Shown here piece after piece: positions 24,163-34,600 of a stretch of DNA of 64,000 nucleotides (its first letter is position 1; every line of letters begins with the position of its first letter). The stretch comes from Streptomyces sp. CB01881. Lineage in GTDB: Bacteria > Actinomycetota > Actinomycetes > Streptomycetales > Streptomycetaceae. The notes below the pieces were generated by a model. The model saw only the letters and a list, made by a program, of their open reading frames with translations, did not search any database and was not told the origin of the DNA. A program made the translations under genes and the position numbers. The stretch is taken from contig NZ_CP026498.1 of NCBI RefSeq assembly GCF_002953255.1, forward strand, positions 1,073,858-1,137,857, written 5' to 3'.

Positions 24163-25518
24163 TCAAGCCAGGGCGTGCAGCCGCTCCGTCAGAATCCCGG
24201 CGGCCTCCCGCATGAGCCCGGCCGCGATCCGGTCCACGTGCCGGTTGCGCCAGTTCTCCTGCGGGGTCCCCTTCACCCACTGGTTGTAGGAGCCGAGCGC
24301 GGGACCGGTGTGGACCTGCACGTTCGCCGGATCGCGCTCGGGGTCCGTGAACGAGAGCCGGCTGGTGTACCCGTAGTACCAGCGGAAGATCAGCGCCATC
24401 CTGCGTTTCGGGCTGCGCTCGGCACGCCCGATCTCGGCCACCCGGCCGGTGCGTTCCAGATGCTCCCTGGTCTCCCGCCAGACCTCCTCCACGCTCCGCT
24501 TGAAGTACGTCTCCTGGATCTGCCGCCGGGTGCCCTCCGGAATCTCGTCCCAGGAGTCGTAGGACTTGTAGAGCGCGAACAGCTTGTTGGCCCGGGCGGG
24601 AAAGAGCACGCCCTTCCTCAACACCTGGACCAGCGCGCCGATCTCGAACATGTCACCGGCCGGACAGTAGTCGGTGTCCTGGACGTCGATTTCCTGCAAC
24701 CGGTCCTTCACCGCGTCGGTGATTCCGGCCTCCACCGTGCACTGGTTGACCGAACCCGTCATCACGAAGTCCGCACCCATGGTGAAGGCCGCGGCGACGG
24801 CCTGCGGGGTGCCGATCCCGCCCGCCGCCCCCAGCCGGATCTCCTCGGTGTACCCGAACTCCCGGGTCAGGTCGCGGCGCAGGGCCTGCATCGACGGCAG
24901 CAGCACGGTGGGCACGCCGCGGTCCGTGTGGCCCCCCGAGTCCGCCTCGATGCAGAGGTCCTGGGCCACCGGGACCCCCCTGGCCAGCCCGGCCTGCTCG
25001 GGGGTGACCCGGCCCTGCGCCAGCAGCTGCGCGACGAGGGCCTGCGGCGCGGGCCGCATGAACTCCCGCGCCACCTCGGGGCGGGAGACCTTCGCCACGA
25101 TCCGGTGGCCCCGCACGACACCGCCGTCAGGACCCCGGCGCAGCCCGCTCAGGTGGAACAGCACCAGGGCCGGCGTGACCTTGACGAAGGCCGAGGCCTC
25201 GACGATGCGCACGCCCTCGGCGAGCAGCCGCTCGACGGCGGCCGTCTCGCGCGCCGGGTCCTGGAGGTCGCAGAGCAGGTTGACGCCGAACGGCTGGTGC
25301 GGCGCCAGGTTCCGGCGGATGTGGGCGATGTCGCCCCGCACCCGGTCCGGGCTCAGCCCCGCCGCCCCGAGGAAGCCCATGAAGCCGCCGCGCCCCATGG
25401 CGACCACCAGCTCCTTCGAGGCGATGCCCCGGTACATCGACCCCGACAGGTACGCGTAGTCGACGCCGAAGTCCCTGCGGAAGGACTCGCTCCCGAGCCT
25501 CCGTGCCACGCTGTCCAA
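24163..25518 (-). CDS. Trans-acting enoyl reductase (PfaD/FabK-like flavoprotein)
   Basis: I favour the TTG at 25516-25518 (AGGGGG 5 bases upstream; 451 aa) over a GTG three codons further in. The protein has the FMN-binding TIM-barrel pattern of PfaD enzymes: VAMGRGGFMGFLGAAGL near the N-terminus, CIEADSGGHTDRG, and AAGGIGTPQAVAAAF, with the family's C-terminal FRWYYGYTSRLSF. PfaD proteins reduce alpha,beta double bonds in trans for trans-AT synthases that lack ER domains, as here. The start is 98 bases past the end of PKS-D on the same strand, so it is probably the last gene of the PKS transcript. Confidence 0.9.
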   Translation of the reverse strand: MDSVARRLGSESFRRDFGVDYAYLSGSMYRGIASKELVVAMGRGGFMGFLGAAGLSPDRVRGDIAHIRRNLAPHQPFGVNLLCDLQDPARETAAVERLLAEGVRIVEASAFVKVTPALVLFHLSGLRRGPDGGVVRGHRIVAKVSRPEVAREFMRPAPQALVAQLLAQGRVTPEQAGLARGVPVAQDLCIEADSGGHTDRGVPTVLLPSMQALRRDLTREFGYTEEIRLGAAGGIGTPQAVAAAFTMGADFVMTGSVNQCTVEAGITDAVKDRLQEIDVQDTDYCPAGDMFEIGALVQVLRKGVLFPARANKLFALYKSYDSWDEIPEGTRRQIQETYFKRSVEEVWRETREHLERTGRVAEIGRAERSPKRRMALIFRWYYGYTSRLSFTDPERDPANVQVHTGPALGSYNQWVKGTPQENWRNRHVDRIAAGLMREAAGILTERLHALA

Positions 25519-25616
25519 TGCAGCCCCCTGCTCGACGGGCCGGGGACGGCCGCCCCCTTCCGGGAGGCGGCCGCCCGCCCACTGTTCCTGGTGTCCCTGC
25601 GGGCGCGCCGCCCCGG

Positions 25617-28600
25617 TCACTTCTTGCTGCGCGAGCTCCGCCGGCGACGGCCCACCCAGGTCTTGGCGGCCGCGATCCGCTTCTCCTCCCGGCTGCCGGA
25701 GTAGAACAGCTCGCAGAAGGAGCGGATGGCGGAGAGCGACTTCGGGTCGCTGAGGATCACGAAGTGGTTCGAGGAGTCCACGTCGGTCCGGTGGAAGTTG
25801 GGCAGCTGCTGCTGCCACTCCTCCCAGTAGTTCACCTGGTCCAGCGCCGTGCCGTCCTCCTGGGTGGAGAAGACCGGTTCGAGCTCCCCGTAGAAGAGGC
25901 CGCTCTTGTTGCGGAAGTAGAAGCAGGTGACGGACTCCGGCCGGGCGAGCGGACGGACGTCGTACTCCAGGACCCCGTAGGCCTCCTGGACCCGGACGTT
26001 CTGCTCCACGAGGGCGCGCAGCGCCTCCGCGGAGCCGCCCAGGCCGCGCTGCTGCGCGACCGCGATCAGCCGGTCGAGCAGCTCGTCGTCGCCCTGGCTC
26101 CAGTCGACCTCGGCGGCCGCGATGAACGCGTCCGCGAAGTTCTCCGGAGCCGGCCTGACGGCCGCGAACAGCAGGGCGTTGACCTGCTGGAGCACCATGT
26201 CCTTACGTGACATGGTCATTTCCTTCACCCTATCACCGTACATCGCGTCGACCATGACGATGGTCTCCACCGTCTCGCCCTGCTCCTGCAGTTGACGGGT
26301 CACCTCGTACGCCAGCAGGCCGCCGAGCGAGTAGCCGCCGAGGTCGTACGGACCCTCGGGCTGGACGGTGCGGATGATGTGCGCGTAGTGCGCGGCCATG
26401 GCCGTGATGCCGTTCAGCGGCTCCGCGTCGGACATCCAGCCGCGTGCCTGGATGCCGTGGAAGGGCCGCCCGAACGCGTCGGCGACCGCGCCGTAGACCT
26501 CCAGCCCGCCGAGCCCGCCGTGGAACCAGAAGACCGGCCGGCCCTCGGTGACGGCGTTGAGGCGGATCACCTCGGGGAAGCGCGCCTGGGGCTGCGCGGC
26601 CCCGGCGGCCGCGGCGGCGGACGGGACGGCGGAGCCGAAGCGGCGCACCAGGTCCCGGGTCGACCGGCAGTCGGCCAGGGCCTGGAGGTCGGCCGCGGGG
26701 TCGACCTCCGTCTGGATGCCCTTCACCAGCTGCATCGCCAGGATCGAGCTGAACCCGAGGTCCTGGAGCGGCGCGTCGAGGTCCAGCGCGTCCGCCGGGA
26801 CGCCCAGCAGGTCGGCGACCAGGACGGTGAGCCGCTCCGCGGCGCCGGTCCCCGCCGGGGCGGCCTGACCGTTCCCGGCCGGGGCCGGGACCACCGGCGC
26901 GGGCGCGGGGACGGGCGCGGACGGCTCGCCCTGGGGCACCCAGTACCGCTTCCGGTCGAACGGGTAGGTCGGCAGCGTCCGCAGCATCCGCGGCGCCCGG
27001 CCCTCGCGCGGGAGGGCCTCCCACGGCACGTTCCCGCCCCGGGCCCAGAACAGGGCCACGTTCTCGGGCCGGTTCTCCGCGAGCAGCTCGCGGACCACCG
27101 CGTCCCCGACCCGTCCGCTCAGCAGGGCGCCGAGCTCCGAGTCCTCACGTCGCGCGTCGCCCGTGAAGAGCGGCACCGGGGCCTGGCCGGCGGTGCCGGC
27201 GAGGTAGTGGCCGAGGCCCGCGACGAGCTCGCCGGTGCTCCCCGCCACCAGCGCCAGCCGCGCGTCCATGGCCTCGCGCCCGCTCTGCAGCGTGTGGGCG
27301 AGGTCGGCGAGGGAGAGCCCGTCCTGCGCGTTCACGAACTCCAGCAGCCGCTCGGCGACGGCCTTCAGCCGGCCCTCGTTGCGCGCGGAGAGGACGACGA
27401 CCTGCGGTGCCCGGTCGTCCTCGTGCCCGTCGGCGACGGACTGCTCGGGGACGTACTCCTCGACGACCAGGTGGGCGTTGGACCCGCCGGCGCCGAAGGC
27501 GCTGATGGTCGCGCGCCTCGGGTACTCACGCTCCTGCCCGTCGACGTCCACCACCGGCCGGTGCCAGGGCTGCGCCTCCCGCGGGAGGTAGAACGCCGTC
27601 CCGGCCGGCTGGACGCCGGGGTTGAGCCCGCCCTGCCCGACGAACGGGACGAGCCGGCGGTGCTTGAGCTGGAGGGCGACCTTGCTCAGCTGGGCGATGC
27701 CGGAGGCCGCCTCGGCGTTGCCGAAGGAGGACTTGACCGTGCCCAGGGCGCAGAAGCCCTCGTCCTGCGTGTGCCTGCCGAACACCTTGCGCAGCGCCGC
27801 GAACTCGATGGCGTCGCCCAGCTGGGAGCCGTTCGCGGACGCCTCCACGTAGCCGACCGTGCGCGGGTGGACGCCGGCCCGCTCCAGGTTCTCCTCGATC
27901 AGCTCCGCCTGCCGGTCGGGGCTGGGCACCATCGGGCCGTTGGTCCGGCCCTTGTGGTTGGTGGCGCTGGACCTGATGACGGCGAGGATCTCGTCCCCGT
28001 CGCTGACGGCCCGTGCCAGCGGCTTCAGCAGGACGGCGCCCACGCCCTCGGCGGGCAGGAAGCCGTCGCCGTCCAGGAAGGCCCGGCTGCCGGGATCGCT
28101 GCCGGTGAGGCCGGTCAGGCTCAGCCCGAGGAACTTCTTCGGGTGGAGCGTCAGGTTGACGCCGCCCGCGATCATCATGTCGCAGCCGCCGCGGCGGAGT
28201 TCCTCACAGGCCATGTGGATGGCGACGAGCGAGGAGGAGCAGGTCGTGTCGACCGCGAGGCTCGGCCCCTGGAGGTCGAAGAAGTGCGACACCCGGTTGG
28301 CGATGGCGCTGTAGGACATCACCGAGGTGATGGACTCGTGGACGATGTCGGACGACAGCAGCTGGTACTGCTGGTACATCGCGCCGACGTAGACCCCGAC
28401 CCGGCTGCCGTACGCGGTGCGCAGGCGCTCGCGGGTGTAGCCGGAGCCCTCCAGGAGGTTCCAGACGCACTCCAGGAAGAGGCGCGTCTGCGGGTCCGTG
28501 ATCGCCGCCTCGCGCGGCGAGACGTTGAAGAACAGCGGGTCGAAGTCGGCGACGCCGTCGATGAACCCGCCCCACTTGGTGGGGGTCCGGCCGGGCTTGT

Positions 28601-31600
28601 TCTGCTCCGGGTCGTAGTAGAGCTCGTGGTCCCAGCGGTCCTCGGGGACCTCGGTGACGAGGTCGCGCCCGGCGGCCATGGCGTCCCAGAGCTCGTCGAG
28701 GTCCCTGGCCCCGGGGTAGCGGCCGGAGAGGCCGACCACCGCGATGGCGTCCTCCTGCGGCGCGGACCGCCGCTGCGGCGCGTCGTCGGCGGGCTCCCGC
28801 CGTACGGGTGCCGCGGTGGCGGCCGTGGCGGCGGGAGCGGACGGGACCGTGGCGGCGGAGGCGGGCGGCGCGGCGGGGACCGCGGGCGGCGCGGCGGGCG
28901 CGGCCGGTTCCGGCGACGCGTCGCGGATGCCCAGCACCGACTCCAGCGCGCCCGCGTGGGCGCCGAGGAAGTAGCCGCTCAGGTCGTCGATGGTCTGGTG
29001 CTCGAAGAAGAGCGTCTTCGACAGCGAGCCGAAGTCGGCCTCCAGCCGGTTGGTGACGGCGAGCGCCAGCACCGAGTCGATGCCGAACCGCTCGAACGGC
29101 GCCCCGGGGTCGATCCGGTGCGCGGGCACCTGGATCACCTCGGCGAGGGTGTTCCTGAGGTACGTGACCAGCTCGGCGCGGACGGCCTTCCGTCCGGCAC
29201 CCGCGGAGCCTGCGGCGGGCCTGGCCGGCGCAGGCGCGGGCACGGCCGCGGGCCGGGGCTCCGGCTGCGGGGCCCCGTGCAGCACGGTCCGCCGGATCCT
29301 CTCCGCGTCCCCGGCGATCACCAGGACCTGGGTCCGCGGCGCGCCGAGCGCGGCGTACAGCGCGGCGAGCCCGGTGGCGGTCGGCATGGGCACCATGCCC
29401 AGCCGCTCGCGCATCACCGTCTCGGTGGCGGCGTCGACGCGCATCCCGCCCTCGGCCCAGAGCGGCCAGTCGACGCAGACGGAGGCGCCGGAGCGCAGCC
29501 CGCGGGCCACCAGCTCCTGCCGGTGGTGCGTGTAGGCGTCCTGGAAGGCGTTGGCGGCGGCGTAGTCGGCCTGCCCGGTGTTGCCGAACACCCCGGCCGC
29601 ACCGGCGCAGACGACCAGGAAGTCCAGCGGGACGTCCTTGCTGGCCTCGTCCAGGTTGACCAGGCCCGCCACCTTCGGCGCGAGCACCTCCCGGCACTCC
29701 TCGGCGGTCTTGCGCCGCAGGAGGCCGTCACGCAGGACGCCGGCGCTGTGGACGATGCCGTGCAGGGCGCCGTGCTCCTGGACGATCCCCTCGACCAGCG
29801 CCCGCACCTCGGCCGCCCGGGCGACGTCCACGCGCTCGTAGCGGACGTCCGCCCCCTGCGCGCGCCAGCCGTCCAGGACGGCCCGCTGCTCGGGGCGCAG
29901 CGCCGAGCGTCCGGCCAGCACGAGGGTGATGCCGTGCACCGTGGCCATGTCCTGGGCGAACAGGGTCGCGACGCCGCCGAGGCCGCCGGTGACGAGGTAG
30001 ACCCCGCCGGTCCGCCAGGGCACCCGGGTCTCGGGCCGGTTGTCGCCCTCGGCCCAGGTCAGCGCCTCGGTGCGGCCGTCGCGGAAGCGCAGGCAGGCCT
30101 CGCCGGGGTGGCGGCGTCCGGCGGCGACCCGGCCGGCGAGCTGCGCGGCGGGCTCGTCCGGGTCGACCAGGACGGCCTGGGCCAGCAGCCGCGGGTCCTC
30201 GGCCTGGGCCGACTTCAGGAGGCCGAGCAGGCCCTGAACGGTCGCCGGCTCCCCCCGGTCGGGGACGACGAGCTGCACCAGCAGCCGCTCCCGGGCCGGG
30301 TCGTCCAGCAGGCGCCGGACGTGGGCGAGGGCCTGCTCGGTGTACTCGGTGAACCGCTCGGCGATCCCCGCGGCGGCGGAGGTCAGGGACAGCACCCGCA
30401 CCGCCGGGTCCTGGCCGGCCAGCGCGTCGGCGAGGGCGGGCAGGTCGGGCAGCAGGACGGCGTGCCGGTGCGGTTCGACCGCCGCGGCGCCCGGGGCGGG
30501 CTCCCGCCAGGCAGGCACGAAGGCGACCGACTCCACCCCGGCGGCCCGGACCACGGGCGTCTCGGCGGCGGCGCCGACCTCGCCGTCCAGGACGCGGTAG
30601 GACATGCCCCTGATCCGGGCGCGCACCCCGCCCTGCTCGTCGCAGAGGTCGATGTCGAGCTTGAAGACCTTGCCGCCGCGCTCGACGCCCGCGCTGTAGC
30701 GGATCCAGGCCCACATCGCCTCGGTGCAGGAGCCGAGCACCTCCAGCTCGTCCAGGGCGAACGGCAGCGAGGGCTTCATGCCGGACACGTCGAGGGTGTC
30801 CGCGTCGCCGCCCGCCAGCCCCATGCCGAGCGAGGCCTGGAGCGTGGAGTCGAGGAGGCTGGGGTGCAGGACGTAGGCGTCCCGGGTGGCGCGCACCGAG
30901 GCGGGCAGCTTCAGCTGCACCAGGACCTGGTCACGGCCGATGTGCAGCCGTTCGATGCCGCGGTGCCCGTCCCCGTAGCTGAAGCCGATGGCCTCGTACG
31001 CCGGGTAGAGGCGGTCGGCACCGATCTCGGTCCGGCCGCAGGCGGCCCGCAGGCCGGGCAGGTCGAGCACGGCCGGGCCGAGGTCCTTGAGGACCACCTG
31101 CCCCTGGCTGTGCACCACCGCGGCGCCGGGGGTGTCGCCGGCCGGGCCGGCGATCTCGTAGTCGGCCTCGTCGTGGCCCCTGGGCACCAGCGAGGTGGTG
31201 AGGGTGACGGGCTCCGCGCCGGCGGTCACCGGGCGCGCCCAGACGACGTTGCGCAGGGCGAGGCCGCGGCCGCCTTGGGCCGGTCCGCCGAGGGTGAGGG
31301 CGGCGGCGGCCCGGGCCATCTCCAGGCAGGCGACGCCGGGCAGGACCTTGTGGCCCTTCACCACGTGGTCGCGGAGGAAGAACTCCTCACCGGTGAACTC
31401 GGACCGGTAGCGCCGGGAGCGGAAGTCCGAGACGTCGGCGTGGAGCAGCGGGTGCGCGGCGGTGTGCTGGCCGGTCGCGGCCGGGAGCGCCGCGGTCTGC
31501 GGCTGCGCCTGCGGCACCCAGTACCGCTCGCGGGCGAACGGGTAGGTCGGCAGCGGGACGCGGGTGTACTGCCCGTCGGCGAACAGCGCGGCGTAGTCCA

Positions 31601-34600
31601 GGCCGTAGCCCTGGACGTAGAGGTCCGCGACGGTGGCGAGCAGTTCGGCGAGGGAGTCGGGGTCGGTGCCCGCCGCCGCCTGCCGGATGCACTCGTTGCC
31701 GAAGTTGCGCAGCGCGGCGCGCTCCTGGTTCCCCTGCGCGGGCACCTCGCCGGCGCAGACGCGCGGGCTCTGGCCCTTGGCCGTCCACAGCCGCAGGTTC
31801 TGGACCAGCTCGGCCTGGTCGCGCACGACCAGGGCCAGCCGGTGCGGCAGGTGCCTGCGGCCGACGAGCAGGGTGAAGCCGATGTCGCCCGGGTCGAGGC
31901 CGGGCTGCTGCTCGCAGTGCGCGAGGAGCCGTTCGGCCTGCTCCTCCAGCTGCTCGGCGGTGCCCGCGGACAGGGTGACGAGGTGCGCGGAGGGCCCGCC
32001 GGTGCGGTGGGCCCGGTACGGGGCCTCCTCGATCACCAGGTGGGCGTTGGTCCCGCTGACGCCGAAGGAGCTGACGGCGGCGCGGCGGGTGCCGTCTCCC
32101 CCGGCCTCCCAGGGGCGGTCCTCGGTGTTCACGTAGAACGGGCTGTCGGTGAAGTCGATGTGCGCGTTGCCCCGCTCGAAGTTGATCGAGGGCGGGATGC
32201 GCCGGTGGCGCAGCGAGAGCAGCACCTTGATGACGCCGGCGATGCCAGCGGCGGTGATGGTGTGGCCGAGGTTGGACTTGATCGAGCCCAGCGCGCAGTA
32301 GTCCCGCTGCTGGGTGTAGTGGCGGAAGGCCCGCTTGAGCGCCTGGTACTCGATCGGGTCGCCGAGCTTGGTGCCGGTGCCGTGGGCCTCCATCAGCTGG
32401 ATGTGCTCGGGGTTGATCCCGAACGCGTCGTAGACCGAACGCTCCAGCCGCTCCTGGGACTTGGCGCTCGGTGCGGTGATCCCGTTCGACGCGCCGTCCT
32501 GGTTGACGCCGGAGCCGCTGATGACGCCGTGGATGTGGTCCCCGTCGGCGAGCGCGTCGCTGAGCCGCTTGAGGACGACGACGCCCGCGCCCTCGCCGGG
32601 GACGAAGCCGTCGGCGCGGTCGTCGAAGGTGTGGCAGCGGCCGCTCGCGGAGAGCATGCCGGCCTGTCCGGCGATCACCCAGAACTTGGGTGTGGTCTGG
32701 ATGGCGACACCGCCGGCGATGGCCATCTCGGTCTCGCCGCCCCACAGGCCCTGGCAGGCGAGGTGGATGGCCACCAACGAGCTGGAGCACGCGGTGTCGA
32801 CGGAGATCGCCGGGCCCTGGAGGTCCAGGTAGTAGGAGATCCGCGCCGGCATCGCCGAGAGCGCGTTGCCCCACATGGACTGCGGCGGCGCCTCGCCGCC
32901 GAACAGCTGCGCGTAGCCGCTCTCCTGGCAGCCGACGTAGACGCCGACCTTGCGGCCCCGGGTGCCGGCGCCCGCGTAGCCGGCGTCCTCCAGCGCCTTC
33001 CAGGACTCCTCCAGGAACACCCGCTGCTGGGGGTCCATGTAGGTCGCCTCGACGCCGGAGATGTTGAAGAACGTCGGGTCGAAGCGGTCGATGTCGTCGA
33101 TGAAGCTGCCGTGTTCGCAGCGCTGCGCGCCCTCGGGGTGGTAGCCCGACATGTCCCAGCGCGAGATCTTCTCGATCAGGTCGTGGCCCTGCGCCAGGTG
33201 CTCCCAGAGCTGCTCGACGCCGGGCGAGCCGCCGAACCGGCCGCTCATGCCGACGATGGCGATCGGCTCCTTGTGCAGCGGGCCCGCCGGCTCGTGCGGT
33301 GCCCGCGCGGGAACCCGGGCCTGCTGGGCCTGCGGCGCGACGGCCGGCTGCGGGGCCGCGGGGTGTGCCGCCGGGAGCGGGGCGGGCTCGGCGGCCGGGG
33401 CGCGCAGCGCGGCAGGGAGCGAGGCGGTGGCCTCCGCGCGGTGGGCGCCGGCGATGTACCGGGCCAGCCGGTTCACCGAGCCGTGGTCGAAGAGGTCGGT
33501 GGTGGCCAGGTCGATGCCGATCTTCCGGTTGATCTCCTGGATGAGCTGCACGCCGATGATCGAGTCGATGCCGTAGTCCATGAAGGCGTCGTCCGCGGAG
33601 ATCTGCGTCCGGTCGACCTTCAGGGAGAGCTTCAGTTGCTCGAAGATGACGTCCTTGACGTGCTGTTCCAGCACCTCGTCCGTGACCGCCGGTGTGCGGG
33701 CCCCGGTCCGCGCGGGGCGGTGCGCCGGGGCCTCGGGGCGGGCCGGGGCGTCCTGCGCGTCGGCGGCCCGCGCGGCGCCCCCGTCGGCGGGGGCGCCCGC
33801 GAGCTCCTGGCGGATCAGCCCGTCGCTGTCGGCCGCGATCACCTGGTGGCCCAGGTCGTGCAGCCGCTGCGCGGGGAACGACACCGCGCCGAAGCCCTCC
33901 TCGTCGAGCACCTCCTCCCAGGACTCGGGGGTCAGGCCCGGGCAGCCCGGGATGCGCAGCTCGGTGTCCTCGTACAGCCACCAGCCTTCGAGCAGGCCGA
34001 AGGTCAGGTGGGTGAAGAGCGAGTGCGAGGAGAGCTCGTTGGCGAGCAGGACGCCGTTCTCCTTCAGCGCGCCCTTGGCGTTGCGCAGCGTCCGGCGGAT
34101 GTCCTTGGTGGCGTGCAGCACGTTGGTGGCGAGCACGATGTCGTAGGAGCCCGGCTCGACGTCCTGGCCGGCCAGCGGCGCCTCGACGTTGAAGATCCGG
34201 TAGTCGAGGTACGGGTACCTGGGCCCGTACTCCTTCTCCGCGTACATCAGGAAGGACTTGGAGAGGTCGGTGTAGCAGTACGTCTCGACGTGGGCGGCGA
34301 AGGGTTCGAGCCGCTCGAAGACCTTCACGCTCCCGCCGCCGGTGCCCGCGCCGATCTCCAGCAGGCGGATCCGCGCCGACGGGTCGCAGCGCACGATCTC
34401 CCGCACGATGCCGGCCACCGCGTCGGCCATGATGCCGTTGAAGGTGTCGGTGACGGGGTTGTTCTTGTAGATCCCCTCGACCAGCTCCATCGAGGAGTTG
34501 GGGAACATGACGTCGGTGGCGAGCACCTCGCCGGTCAGGATCCGCGGCAGGGCGCGCAGCATGGCGTCGAGGAGCACGACCTGCGCGCGCAGGTCGGCGT

